From assembly GCF_018598555.1 (NCBI RefSeq), contig NZ_JAHEWN010000004.1:62001-126000 (forward strand): a stretch of DNA of 64,000 nt, written 5' to 3'. Within the stretch, counting starts at the first letter, position 1. Every line of letters starts with the position of its first letter. The translations under genes were made by a program, and so were the position numbers. The notes beneath the pieces are model-generated. The model searched no databases, was not told the origin of the DNA, and saw only the letters and a program-made list of their open reading frames with translations. The stretch comes from Curtobacterium aurantiacum. Its GTDB lineage: Bacteria > Actinomycetota > Actinomycetes > Actinomycetales > Microbacteriaceae. Positions 52,271 through 60,426 of this stretch are shown one piece after another.

Positions 52271-52792
52271 TCAGCGTTCGAGGACGGCGCGCTGCTGGTC
52301 GTACTGCTGGCGGGTCCGGTGTCCGCCCATCTTGCGGACGACGGCGCCCGAGGGGTCACGGGTGATCCGCCACCAGATCGCGGTGCAGAGCGCGTCGACC
52401 GGGACGATCGCACCGAGTCCGACCAGGAGCTGCCGACCGAGGTCCGTGCGCCACGGCAGCCCCGAGACCTCGAGCGCGGTCACGACGAGCAGGCACACCA
52501 CGATGGTGATCGGGCTGAGCCAGAGCTTCCGCACGGTGCGTTGACGTGCCACGTCGATTTCCGCCAGCTGCGCCAACGGCAGCGTCGAACCGACGAGCTC
52601 GCGCGGCTCGCCACCGACGATGACGGCGGCAGGGCCGGGGGTGGGAGCTGTGTCGTCCGCGTCCGTGGCGGGTCGCCACACGACGTCGTCCAGGTGCTCC
52701 AGGTCGTCGTCGATGCGGAACCAGCCGCCTTCGAAGCCGTCGGCAGCGGCGTCGGGATCGGCGCGAGGCGTGGTCGTGGTCACGTCGGTCAT
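52271..52792 (-). CDS. Hypothetical membrane protein
   Basis: 173 residues. A hydrophilic N-terminal half with acidic EGGWFRIDDDLEHLDDVVW, followed by two membrane spans (about 95-115 and 120-142) and a basic tail (KMGGHRTRQQYDQQRAVLER). No family recognised. ATG at 52792. Convergent with the symporter (17-bp gap) and divergent from the next gene. Confidence 0.6.
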   Translation of the reverse strand: MTDVTTTTPRADPDAAADGFEGGWFRIDDDLEHLDDVVWRPATDADDTAPTPGPAAVIVGGEPRELVGSTLPLAQLAEIDVARQRTVRKLWLSPITIVVCLLVVTALEVSGLPWRTDLGRQLLVGLGAIVPVDALCTAIWWRITRDPSGAVVRKMGGHRTRQQYDQQRAVLER

Positions 52793-52915
52793 CCTGGCAG
52801 GAACAGGGGCCGCTGGGGCACCACCGCTTCGGGGGTGGGGCGGAGGCGTCGCCCGCGGGCCCGGGGCGCGTTCTGCTGACAGGATGGTCCCGACACCACG
52901 GGGGCGGGGGCCGGT

Positions 52916-53758
52916 ATGGGCACGGAACAGCAGGACTGGCGAGACCAGGGGAAGGGCCCGACGACGGGGCGGGGCAACGCGATCGCCATCGCGCTCGTGC
53001 TGCCGGTGCTGCTCGTCGTGAGCTGGGCGGTCCAGATCGGGGCGTACTTGGCGCGCGACTTCGGGTCGATGGACGACCGGCTGGGCGCCGTGGGCGTGTT
53101 GGCACGGCTGGTGATCGGCGCCGTGCTCGCCGTGGGGATCCCCGTGGTCGTGCTCGTCGTGCAGGTCCGGGCTCGGCGGCGTGCACCGCGGCACTCGCTG
53201 GCCGCCGTGGTCGCGGCGATCGTGGTGCTGGTCATCGCCGTGCCGTGGAACGGCCTGGTCCTGACGTCGCAGCTGCGGAGCATGGCCACCGACGCCCGGC
53301 AGTGGGCGCAGCCGGCGACCGCCGCCGAGCGGCACTTCGCCGACGGCGACGCCCGGGCCACGCTCGAGCGGATCGGGGACCGCACCGTGCGGATCCTCGG
53401 CGGCGACCGGAAGTCCGCCTACCGCGATGGTGAGCGAGCCGGTGGTGCGTACAGCGAGGAGTGCCAGCTGTCGAACGCGCACCAGGGAGTCCGGTGGCGG
53501 TACTGGTACCACCCGAACAACTACACCGACGAACACGGCGAGGAACTCCTGCCCGAGGACCACACGCTGATCGAGGGCGCCAACCGTGACGTGGCCGGCG
53601 TCCGCGCGTACTGGGCATCCGAGGGCATCGGTGCCCGCTCCGAAGCGGACATGGTCCCCGGCCAGATCGCGCCGACAGCCGACTGGCTCGAGAGCGGCTT
53701 GTCGTACACGCGGCCCGGTCCCGACGTCGACTTCAGCACGATCTGCCTGGTGCGCTGA
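52916..53758 (+). CDS. Hypothetical membrane-anchored protein
   Basis: 280 residues. Three N-terminal spans (about 22-45, 60-82, 93-115), then a soluble domain (about 120-280) that is probably extracytoplasmic and includes two cysteines (SEECQLS, FSTICLVR) fit for a disulfide, plus a YWYHPNNYTDEHGEELLPED segment. No homologue recognised. ATG at 52916 (GGGGGCCGGT upstream is a poor ribosome-binding site). Confidence 0.62.
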   Translation: MGTEQQDWRDQGKGPTTGRGNAIAIALVLPVLLVVSWAVQIGAYLARDFGSMDDRLGAVGVLARLVIGAVLAVGIPVVVLVVQVRARRRAPRHSLAAVVAAIVVLVIAVPWNGLVLTSQLRSMATDARQWAQPATAAERHFADGDARATLERIGDRTVRILGGDRKSAYRDGERAGGAYSEECQLSNAHQGVRWRYWYHPNNYTDEHGEELLPEDHTLIEGANRDVAGVRAYWASEGIGARSEADMVPGQIAPTADWLESGLSYTRPGPDVDFSTICLVR

Positions 53759-53782
53759 GGACGCCCGGCCATCCGCTCATGG

Positions 53783-54874
53783 TCAGCGGTGCGCCGTCGT
53801 TCGACGAACGGTCAGGCGGTACCCCTTGGTCGTGGTGCCGTCCTGGGCGGTGACGGTGATGTGCGCGGTGCGGCCGGAGACGTGCACGCTCGTGACCGCG
53901 TTCGGGTTCGTGGTGTGCACGTGGACGTCGGCGACGCGCAGTGTCCGGACTGGGGCTGTGACCGTCGCGCCGTGCGACGAGGCAGCGGCTGGCAGGTGGA
54001 CACGCACGCCCGCGACCGCGATCGAGGACACGGTGGCGTCGTTCGACACGAGGAAACGCTCGCGCAGGGCGGCGGCCTCGTGCTTGGTCACGCCGATCGT
54101 GTCGGCCAGGTACGAGCCCGTGCCGCCGTACTCGGTCGCGATGTCCTGCTCGAAGGTGCCCTGCAGCAGCTGCGGTGTGGCCCAGGTCACCCCGAGCTGC
54201 GTGTTCGAGAGCAGGTAGTCGTGCAGGATGTCCGCGCTGTCGACGCCGAGGATCCGGTCGAGCAGGTCCACCACGGTGCCGGTGCGGTCCATGCCGTGCG
54301 AGCAGTGGATCAGGACCGTGCCACCGGTGTGCGTGGCGAGGACCCGGAGCACCCGGCGGTAGGCGGTGATCATCGACCCGGGTGTCGCCTGGTCGACCCG
54401 TCCCTTGTCGACCAGGTCGTGGTACATCGCGGTGTCGTCGCTGTAGTCGCCGTCCGCGCCGAACATCGAGATGTCGACGTGTCGTGCGCCGGGGATCGCG
54501 ACGTCCGGCTTCGCGGCGATCTGGGACGGGGTGCGCAGATCGACGACGAGGTCGACGTGGTACTCGTCGGCCAGGGCCGTGGCACCGGCCGGGGTGACCT
54601 TGTCCAATGACTCCGAACGGATCAGGCGCGGGGCGTTCACGGTCTGACCGGACCGGCCGTGGACCGCGGCGAGCTCGCGACCGTTGACAAGTCCGGGGAC
54701 GTCGGTGATCGGGTGGTCGGCGCCGGTGAACGCCGGCTGCAGCGTGTCGTCGGCGTGGGCTGCTGTGACGGAGAACGCGGCGGAGGCGACGACGGCCAGG
54801 CCGGCGAGGGCGGTCGCGGCGACGCGGGTGGTGCGCGGGGAGCGGGTGAGTGGGGAGCGGCGGAGCGGGGACAC
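53783..54874 (-). CDS. Exported tyrosine-protein phosphatase
   Basis: 363 residues. Sec signal peptide (about 1-41, ending AAHA). The phosphatase domain (about 50-275) has the P-loop HCSHGMDRTG with catalytic Cys and Arg, and the upstream DLRTPSQ Asp-containing loop typical of the bacterial Tyr/lipid phosphatase family (MptpB/LipA-like). The last ~85 residues form a beta-rich, cadherin-like domain. GTG at 54874 follows GAGG. A secreted phosphatase suggests action on host or cell-surface targets; substrate unknown. Confidence 0.88.
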   Translation of the reverse strand: MSPLRRSPLTRSPRTTRVAATALAGLAVVASAAFSVTAAHADDTLQPAFTGADHPITDVPGLVNGRELAAVHGRSGQTVNAPRLIRSESLDKVTPAGATALADEYHVDLVVDLRTPSQIAAKPDVAIPGARHVDISMFGADGDYSDDTAMYHDLVDKGRVDQATPGSMITAYRRVLRVLATHTGGTVLIHCSHGMDRTGTVVDLLDRILGVDSADILHDYLLSNTQLGVTWATPQLLQGTFEQDIATEYGGTGSYLADTIGVTKHEAAALRERFLVSNDATVSSIAVAGVRVHLPAAASSHGATVTAPVRTLRVADVHVHTTNPNAVTSVHVSGRTAHITVTAQDGTTTKGYRLTVRRTTAHR

Positions 54875-55065
54875 GGGGCAACCTCGATCTGATCAGGACC
54901 CGGGGGTCGTGGGGAGCCGGACGTGGTGCCGTCCGGCTCCCCGCAGGATCGCGGCGCGGGTCGTCGGCGGTGTGGCGGCGAGGTGGCCGGGGCGTGTCCG
55001 GGTGATGAGGCAGCGCTCAGTCGCCCACCCGGCCGTGGGCGGGTGTCGACCCGTCCGCGGCCCAC

Positions 55066-55881
55066 TCAGGAGGCAGGGGCCAGCCGGTACCGGAACAGCT
55101 CGGTGAGCATCTGCTGCACGGGTGTGTAGAGCATCACGGTCGTGCTGGTCGCTGTCGTCGTCGAGCTGCCCGAGATGATCCCGTAGAGCCGGTTCGTGGC
55201 GCTGAGCACCGGTCCGCCGGCGTCACCCGGCGCGACGCCCACGCCCACGGTGGAGCGTGCGGCGGCGAGGTGTCGGGAGTCGGCTCCGCTCCCCGCAGGG
55301 ACGCCTGTGGGGGTCCAGGAGCACAGCACGCCGCTCACCGCGCCGCTGCTGCAGAAGGGATCCGCGTCCGGCCGACCGGTGCCGGTGACGGCTGCCCGTG
55401 CGAGGACCCCGTCGACGCGGGTGAACACGCGACCGGATGCCCGTGGGGTGAAGGTCGCGACGGACGGGTCGCAGGAACCGCTCGCCGCCCGGGCACGGGT
55501 GCACGCCAGGGGCGGGACGACGGCGAGTTCGAGGTCCGACTCCGCGGACTGCCAGACCACGCTGCCGACGGTCGCGCCGTCGAGCTGCACGGGCGCTTGC
55601 AGCGGCGCGCAGTGCTTCGCGAGCACGACCCACCGGGTCGCCCGCTGGTACTGCTCGAGCTGGCTCCGGAACCCCTTGGCGGCCAGCACGGCACCGACGG
55701 TGCAGGACCCACCGGGGACCCCGACCTCGGTGCCGGCGATGATCGGCGCTGCGACCCGGTCGGGGGCGCTCGTGGTGGCCGAGGCCGACGGGACCCAGGC
55801 GAGGGTGGCCCCGACGACGGCCGCCAGGGACACGGCGACGGCCAGGGTGCGGACGAGCATCGGTTGCGCGTGGCGGGACAC
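55066..55881 (-). CDS. Exported trypsin-like pseudoprotease (catalytic Ser replaced by Ala)
   Basis: 271 residues with Sec signal peptide (about 1-35). Trypsin-fold landmarks are His90 in VVLAKHC, Asp116 in AESDLELAVV and the GDxGGP loop, which reads GDAGGPVL: residue 221 is Ala (codon GCC), where proteases have Ser. The rest of the fold, with paired cysteines, is kept, so it is probably a stable binding protein without protease activity. GTG at 55881 is 3 bp after the stop of the upstream exported protein, so they form one transcript behind operator site A. Confidence 0.8.
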   Translation of the reverse strand: MSRHAQPMLVRTLAVAVSLAAVVGATLAWVPSASATTSAPDRVAAPIIAGTEVGVPGGSCTVGAVLAAKGFRSQLEQYQRATRWVVLAKHCAPLQAPVQLDGATVGSVVWQSAESDLELAVVPPLACTRARAASGSCDPSVATFTPRASGRVFTRVDGVLARAAVTGTGRPDADPFCSSGAVSGVLCSWTPTGVPAGSGADSRHLAAARSTVGVGVAPGDAGGPVLSATNRLYGIISGSSTTTATSTTVMLYTPVQQMLTELFRYRLAPAS

Positions 55882-55884
55882 GGG

Positions 55885-56382
55885 TCAGCCGAGCGTGCGG
55901 GTGCCGTTGACGCGTCCGATCACCGACAGGGTGTCCGGGTCGCTGAGACGGGCGTGCCAGTGCAACGTCGTCGTACCGCGCGGCAGGTCCGGGAACGCTG
56001 CGGTGAAGCGGTAGTGGCCGCTGGCACTGACGACGTCGTGCCCCGAGGTGACTTCGGCGATGTGCTTGTTGAACAGGCCGCGCGGCTTGCCCGGTGCGTC
56101 GTAGTAGACGATGACCAGGGTGCCGGGCTTCCCGGTCCCGGCGAAGGTGATGTCGGTGAAGCTCGTCCGGTCGGGCCCGCCGTGGGTCTTCGCGGTGAAC
56201 GCCACGGCCGCAGCCCGAGGCGATGTGTGTGTGGCGTGCGTCGTGTGGGAGATCGTGGCGGCTCCGGCCTGTGCGGGGACCAGGACGCCGGCAGCGAGCG
56301 CACCGCCGAGGGTGACGCACGTCGCGAGCACGGTCAATCGGCGGACCGACGGGGAGCGGTGGGTGGACGGGGTGGAACGCAT
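55885..56382 (-). CDS. Exported beta-sandwich-like protein, paralogue 1
   Basis: 165 residues. Signal peptide (about 1-42, ending AGAA). The mature domain has FAGTGKPGTLVIVYYD, SGHYRFTAAFPDLPRG and SVIGRVNGTRTL, all matched in the protein at 57918-58430 (FAGAGTPGAVVVVHYG, TGRFAFTAALPELPR, AVIGRVEGVHL). No named family; Ig-like architecture is a guess. ATG at 56382 with GAGGAG. Operator site A lies about 70 bp upstream. Followed by the pseudoprotease gene. Confidence 0.75.
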   Translation of the reverse strand: MRSTPSTHRSPSVRRLTVLATCVTLGGALAAGVLVPAQAGAATISHTTHATHTSPRAAAVAFTAKTHGGPDRTSFTDITFAGTGKPGTLVIVYYDAPGKPRGLFNKHIAEVTSGHDVVSASGHYRFTAAFPDLPRGTTTLHWHARLSDPDTLSVIGRVNGTRTLG

Positions 56383-56448
56383 GGGGACTCCTCGGTTCGT
56401 GGGGGTGCGGGCCGGGGTGGCTCGGTGTGCGTGAACGCTAACAATGCG

Positions 56449-56464
56449 TCAGACGATCGTCTAG
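56449..56464. promoter_or_regulatory. Operator site A (AGACGATCGTCT)
   Basis: Perfect palindrome AGACGATCGTCT at 56451-56462, flanked by TC and AG, about 69 bp upstream of the exported-protein gene (minus strand) and about 108 bp upstream of the TetR gene. Confidence 0.75.
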
Positions 56465-56529
56465 CGAAATCTTGAAGCTGAGGGGATCGGAGGCATCGCA
56501 CTCGGCATGACTGCCGCCCTCGCCTGGTC

Positions 56530-56541
56530 AGACGTTCGTAT
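56530..56541. promoter_or_regulatory. Operator site B (AGACGTTCGTAT)
   Basis: AGACGTTCGTAT, 29-40 bp before the TetR ATG; fits autoregulation. One arm has a mismatch compared with sites A, C and D. Confidence 0.68.
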
Positions 56542-56569
56542 GATGAACAAGACCCGACCGAGGAGTGCG

Positions 56570-57223
56570 ATGAACCAGCGGCAGCAGGCGAAGACCCGGA
56601 CCCGCGAGCAGATCATCGAGGCTGCGGCGGCGGCGTTCGCCAGTCACGGCTACGCGGGGACCTCGTTCGCCCGGGTCGCCGCCGCGATGGACCGCCCGAA
56701 GTCGGCGATCGGCTACCACGTGTTCTCGTCCAAGCACGAACTCGCCTTCGCCGTCATCGAGCGGCAGCAGGCGCGTTGGGCGGCGATCGACTCGTGGATC
56801 GATCAGCCCGCGGGGCTGGAGCACCTGCTCGTGATGCTCACGTCCGCCTGTTCGGACGCGATGCGGTGCTCGGTCGCTGCCGGGGCCATCCGCCTGAGCC
56901 ACGAACTTCGCGGAGCGGGGGAGGCACTCCCGCGCACCTTCGTCTGGGACGACTACGTCCGTGGTCATCTCTCGGCTGCGACTGGCGGCGCCGGCCCTGC
57001 CGCCGACCCCGAGTGGGCACGTGCGGCGGACCTGGTGCTGACGTCGACCTTCGGGGTGATGTGGGCCCGGACGAGCGCGCGGCTGACGCGGGACACCGAG
57101 GGGCAGCTCCGGGATCTGTGGGCGGCGCTGTTCACCGGGGTCGGGCTGCCGGGTGTGCACGCGCTGCTCGAGCAGGTGCAGCCCGTGCGGGTGGGCGGGG
57201 ACCCAGGCCCGGCCGAGGAGTGA
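56570..57223 (+). CDS. TetR-family regulator, butyrolactone-receptor (ScbR/ArpA)-like
   Basis: 217 residues. N-terminal helix-turn-helix (about 8-60): TREQIIEAAAAAFASHGYAG, TSFARVAAAMDRPKSAIGYH, VFSSKHELAFAVI. The KSAIGYHVFSSKHELA stretch is typical of gamma-butyrolactone receptors such as ScbR and ArpA. Four copies of one palindrome lie beside the genes around it. ATG at 56570 with GAGGAG 5 nt away; an earlier in-frame start would include the operator. No butyrolactone synthase (AfsA-like) gene is seen in the window, so the ligand is unknown. Confidence 0.82.
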   Translation: MNQRQQAKTRTREQIIEAAAAAFASHGYAGTSFARVAAAMDRPKSAIGYHVFSSKHELAFAVIERQQARWAAIDSWIDQPAGLEHLLVMLTSACSDAMRCSVAAGAIRLSHELRGAGEALPRTFVWDDYVRGHLSAATGGAGPAADPEWARAADLVLTSTFGVMWARTSARLTRDTEGQLRDLWAALFTGVGLPGVHALLEQVQPVRVGGDPGPAEE

Positions 57224-57260
57224 CCCCGGCGGTCCCGGCATCCCTGCCGTCCCGCCGGGC

Positions 57261-57788
57261 CTACTTCTTCTGCTCGGTGCCGTCCGGGTTCACGACGTAC
57301 CAGACGCCCTTGTCGCCCTGACCCGTCACGTCACCGGCCTTCTTGTCCCCGACGAACGTGTAGATCGGTCGGCCGTCGATCGTGATCTGCCGTCCGCCGT
57401 CCACGCCCGTGATGGTGCCGACCTTGCCGGTGATGCCGGACACCTTCGGTGTCGCCGTCGTCGCCTCGATCGCGGGCCACGCGGTGGCGCAGCCACCGGT
57501 GCAGGAGCTCTTGCCGGAGCCCTTGACGTCGGCGTCGAAGTAGTAGGCGGTCATGCCCTTGCCGTCGACGACGACCTTGCCGAGGGTCGTCGCGGCGACG
57601 GTCACGTCGACCGAGGGGGACGAGTCGGTCATCGCGGGTGCGTCGCCCTGCGCGGCGGGGGACGGTGAGGGCGAGGGTGCTGCGGATCCGGCCGTGGAAC
57701 AGCCGGCGAGTCCGAGGGTCAGGAGCAGCGCGACCCCGAGTGCGATGGACGCAGGTCGGGATGACGGGGTTCGGTGGGGTGTCGACAC
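57261..57788 (-). CDS. COG4315-type lipoprotein (secreted repeat domain)
   Basis: 175 residues. Lipobox LGLAGCSTA (Cys about 30), Ser/Pro linker, then two copies of the Lipoprotein_15 repeat: GKVVVDGKGMTAYYFDAD with CTGGCATAWPAI, and QITIDGRPIYTFVGDKKAGD with KGVWYVVNPDG. The family is common in Actinobacteria, possibly linked to redox or haem processes; unproven. GTG at 57788. Operator site C is 39-56 bp upstream. Confidence 0.88.
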   Translation of the reverse strand: MSTPHRTPSSRPASIALGVALLLTLGLAGCSTAGSAAPSPSPSPAAQGDAPAMTDSSPSVDVTVAATTLGKVVVDGKGMTAYYFDADVKGSGKSSCTGGCATAWPAIEATTATPKVSGITGKVGTITGVDGGRQITIDGRPIYTFVGDKKAGDVTGQGDKGVWYVVNPDGTEQKK

Positions 57789-57826
57789 GGAGGCTCCTCG
57801 AGGTCAGGTCTCGCCGCTGACTGCTG

Positions 57827-57844
57827 GCTAGACGTTCGTCTAGC
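57827..57844. promoter_or_regulatory. Operator site C (GCTAGACGTTCGTCTAGC)
   Basis: 18-bp palindrome with perfectly complementary 8-bp arms around TT, upstream of the lipoprotein gene. The most symmetrical of the four sites. Confidence 0.8.
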
Positions 57845-57917
57845 GAACGTATCCGCAGGACGGGACGTGAGCCAGCACCCTGCGCGCCCTCTCATCGAGC
57901 CGGCCGTGGATCGGTGG

Positions 57918-58430
57918 TCAACGCTCCGTGTGCTCGACGAGGTGGACGCCCTCGACGCGGCCGATGACGGCCAGTGACGCGGGGTCGATCAGTCGGGCGC
58001 TCCAGGATGCCCGATCGGCGTCACGGGGCAGTTCGGGCAGCGCTGCCGTGAAGGCGAACCGGCCGGTGGAACCGACGGCGCTGCTGCCCGGCTCGACCTC
58101 CGCGACGCGCTCGTTCCCGGAGTCGTCCCGGGGGCTGCCGTAGTGGACGACCACGACGGCACCGGGTGTGCCCGCCCCTGCGAACCGCACCCTGACGACT
58201 CCGCTGTTGCCGACCGTCCGTGGTGGGCGGATCGCGAACCGGTGCGCGCCGCTCGTCACGGCCGGTGCCCCGAGTGCGGCGCCGAGCGCCCCCGATGCCC
58301 CGAGTCCGAGCGTTTCGGGACCCGGCGCGGTCGGCGTCGGCGCGGGCAGGGCGAAGGCGACGGCGAGCGCGGTGATCCCGACGGCGAGGACGATCGGAGA
58401 CGCCCGGACCCGATCGGTGCTCCGCGGCAT
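57918..58430 (-). CDS. Exported beta-sandwich-like protein, paralogue 2
   Basis: 170 residues. Sec-type signal or membrane anchor (about 10-30), Pro-rich linker, then the same domain as in the protein at 55885-56382: VRVRFAGAGTPGAVVVVHYG, GSTGRFAFTAALPELPR, DPASLAVIGRVEG. The pair arose by duplication. ATG at 58430. Operator site D lies about 61-72 bp upstream, so both paralogues share the regulator. Confidence 0.74.
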   Translation of the reverse strand: MPRSTDRVRASPIVLAVGITALAVAFALPAPTPTAPGPETLGLGASGALGAALGAPAVTSGAHRFAIRPPRTVGNSGVVRVRFAGAGTPGAVVVVHYGSPRDDSGNERVAEVEPGSSAVGSTGRFAFTAALPELPRDADRASWSARLIDPASLAVIGRVEGVHLVEHTER

Positions 58431-58477
58431 GGTCGACCCCTTCGTGGACGGCTGTGGCGGAAGTCGCCACGCTCACG

Positions 58478-58900
58478 CTACCGCTTGGCCAGACGATCGT
58501 CTGTGCGCTCGCGCTCGCGCCGCACCAGCGCGCGCCACCGCGGCTGTTCCGAGACGACGACGGCGATGCACAGGACGGTGACGACGATCGCGACCGCCGT
58601 CGGCCACACGGCCCAGGCTGCCGCGACCGCCCCCACGAGGTGCGCGAGGACCGAAGCGATCGTGACCATCCCCGGTGCCGCGACGGGCGGGTCACCGCCG
58701 GGGCGGTCGCCCGGGGTGCCGAACACCGCCGGCGGCACGACGACGAGCAGCACGGCGGCGATCGCGAGCATCGGCGAGTGGGGCCAGAGCGCCCAGGGCA
58801 CGGCCACCCACGCGACGAGCTCCGCCAGGAACCGCAGGCCGCCACCGACCGGGCCGTGACCGACGGGCATCGGCGGGCGCGCCGCCGTGGTGACGGTCAT
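58478..58900 (-). CDS. YrdB/DUF2568-like membrane protein
   Basis: 140 residues, four spans (about 18-40, 42-60, 80-100, 103-123). GGLRFLAELVAWVAVPWALW is the conserved start of the YrdB (DUF2568) family. ATG at 58900 overlaps the TetR stop (ATGA). Third gene of hydrolase-tetR-yrdB. Its last codons (ERTDDRLAKR) overlap operator site D. Function unknown. Confidence 0.75.
   Translation of the reverse strand: MTVTTAARPPMPVGHGPVGGGLRFLAELVAWVAVPWALWPHSPMLAIAAVLLVVVPPAVFGTPGDRPGGDPPVAAPGMVTIASVLAHLVGAVAAAWAVWPTAVAIVVTVLCIAVVVSEQPRWRALVRRERERTDDRLAKR
58489..58504. promoter_or_regulatory. Operator site D (AGACGATCGTCT)
   Basis: AGACGATCGTCT at 58491-58502, identical to site A, inside the 3' end of the yrdB-like gene and upstream of paralogue 2. 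Confidence 0.74.
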
Positions 58901-59469
58901 CGTGTCGTCGCGGCACGGAAGCCGCGGTCCAGGAAGTCGACCATCCACGCAGCACTCCCATCGACGTCCGTGTCCATCTGGAACCCGCCGGACGCCTCGA
59001 TCGTGGCGAACCCGTGCAGGACGCTGCGGAGCACCCGGAGAGCGTGGACCTCGTCAGCCGGGTCGAGTGGGTGGTCGCGGAGCGCCGCGGCGAAGGAGGC
59101 CAGGGTGCGGCCGAGTGCGACCGCCAGGGGGTCCTCGGCATCGGTCGGCCGGACGGTCACGGCCGCCTGGTACCGCGCCGGGTGCTCCCGCACGCTCCGG
59201 CGGACGGTCTGCACCGCCGCCTCGATCGCGCTGCGGCCGCTGCGTCCCTGCATGGCGTCGCGGAGTGCGTCGCCGAGTTCGTTCGCCCCGAGGATCGCGA
59301 TCCGGCGGGTGAGGTCGCCGAGTCCGTCCACGTGCTTGTACAGCGACGGTGCCTTCACCCCGAGGCGGTCGGCGACGACGCTCATGCTCAGCTGGGCGAG
59401 GCCGATCTCGTCGGCCAGCGTCGCCGCCGCGTCGGTGACGGTCGCCGGGTCGAGCCCCGCCCTAGGCAA
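58897..59469 (-). CDS. TetR-family regulator (WHG domain type)
   Basis: 190 residues. Helix-turn-helix (about 8-50) with LSMSVVADRLGVKAPSLYKH and C-terminal WHG-type ligand domain (about 75-185). The likely start is a TTG at 59469, overlapping the end of the hydrolase gene by 8 bp; no ATG or GTG occurs before the DNA-binding helix. Cotranscribed with the hydrolase and yrdB-like genes and probably represses their promoter at the 60325-60362 palindrome. Confidence 0.82.
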   Translation of the reverse strand: MPRAGLDPATVTDAAATLADEIGLAQLSMSVVADRLGVKAPSLYKHVDGLGDLTRRIAILGANELGDALRDAMQGRSGRSAIEAAVQTVRRSVREHPARYQAAVTVRPTDAEDPLAVALGRTLASFAAALRDHPLDPADEVHALRVLRSVLHGFATIEASGGFQMDTDVDGSAAWMVDFLDRGFRAATTR

Positions 59470-60310
59470 CGGGGCCTGCTGCGGGGAGCGTGCGGGCGAG
59501 GAACGGCAGCAGCAGGGCGAGGAGTGCAGCCGGCGTCTCGGTGTGGGGGTAGTGGCCGGCGCCGTCGATCACGGCGAGTTCGCCGAGGCCGTCGGGCAGG
59601 TCGGCGAGGATCCGCTCGCCCTCGGCGCGGGGGTCGGCCCAGTCCGGGTCGGCACTGCCCTCGACGACCAGCACGGGGCACCGGACAGCACCCAGCTGCT
59701 CGCCGGCGTCGGCGGGTGACGTCCGGGTCATGGCACGGAGGACCGCCATCCGCTCCGGTTGCCGCAGGGTCGTCTCGATGCGGCTGCGCTCCGTCGCCCA
59801 GTCGGCGGGCTTGGCGGGGACCGCGATGTCGAGGTACGCGAGCCATCCGGGCAGGCTGCCGCTCGTCATGACCCGCGCGAGCTGGACGGTGCCGGCTCGG
59901 TGTCGGCGGTTGCGCAGGAGTCCGCCCAGGTCGACGGACTGCTTGCGCGTGAACGGCGCCAGTTCGACGATGCCCGCGACCAGGTCCGGGGCGGTCGCTG
60001 CGGCGATCGTCGCCGCACCCCCGCTGATGGACTGCCCGACGATCACGGCCGGGCCACCGAGGTGTCGGGCGACCGCGACGAGGTCGCGAGCGATGTCGGC
60101 GCGCTCGTAGCCCGCCCACCCCGTGCTCGAGTCGCCGCAGCCGCGGAGGTCGACGTTCGCCACCCGGTAGCCGGCCGCGACGAGCTCCGGCACGACGAAG
60201 CGGTAGGCGCGCCGGCTGTCGCCCATGCCGTGGGCGAGGACCACGAGCGGCCCTGTCCCGGAGAGGTCGTAGGCGATCGTGCCAGCTTCGGTGTCCAGGT
60301 GTTCGAGCAT
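59462..60310 (-). CDS. Alpha/beta hydrolase under TetR control
   Basis: 282 residues. Oxyanion motif VVLAHGMGDSRRAY (about 23-36), nucleophile Ser in GQSISGGAA (about 94-102), Asp in VEGSADPDW and His in DGAGHYPHTETP. Substrate unknown. ATG at 60310 with AAGGAG 7 nt upstream. First gene of an operon with a TetR and a YrdB-like gene, behind a long operator. Confidence 0.88.
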   Translation of the reverse strand: MLEHLDTEAGTIAYDLSGTGPLVVLAHGMGDSRRAYRFVVPELVAAGYRVANVDLRGCGDSSTGWAGYERADIARDLVAVARHLGGPAVIVGQSISGGAATIAAATAPDLVAGIVELAPFTRKQSVDLGGLLRNRRHRAGTVQLARVMTSGSLPGWLAYLDIAVPAKPADWATERSRIETTLRQPERMAVLRAMTRTSPADAGEQLGAVRCPVLVVEGSADPDWADPRAEGERILADLPDGLGELAVIDGAGHYPHTETPAALLALLLPFLARTLPAAGPVA

Positions 60311-60324
60311 GACGTGGCTCCTTC

Positions 60325-60362
60325 GGCTACGGGTAGTAACTCAAAAGCTAATACCCGTAGCC
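60325..60362. promoter_or_regulatory. Operator of the hydrolase-tetR operon
   Basis: GGCTACGGGTA (60325-60335) and its exact complement TACCCGTAGCC (60352-60362), separated by an A/T-rich 16 bp that contains an unusual AACTCAAAAGCTAA. The left arm is 15-25 bp before the hydrolase ATG. Confidence 0.75.
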
Positions 60363-60426
60363 AGAAAAGGCAAGGGCTGTCGTCACGCGTCGGAGTCGAG
60401 CGTGGTCGACCGCAGGAGGACGGACC

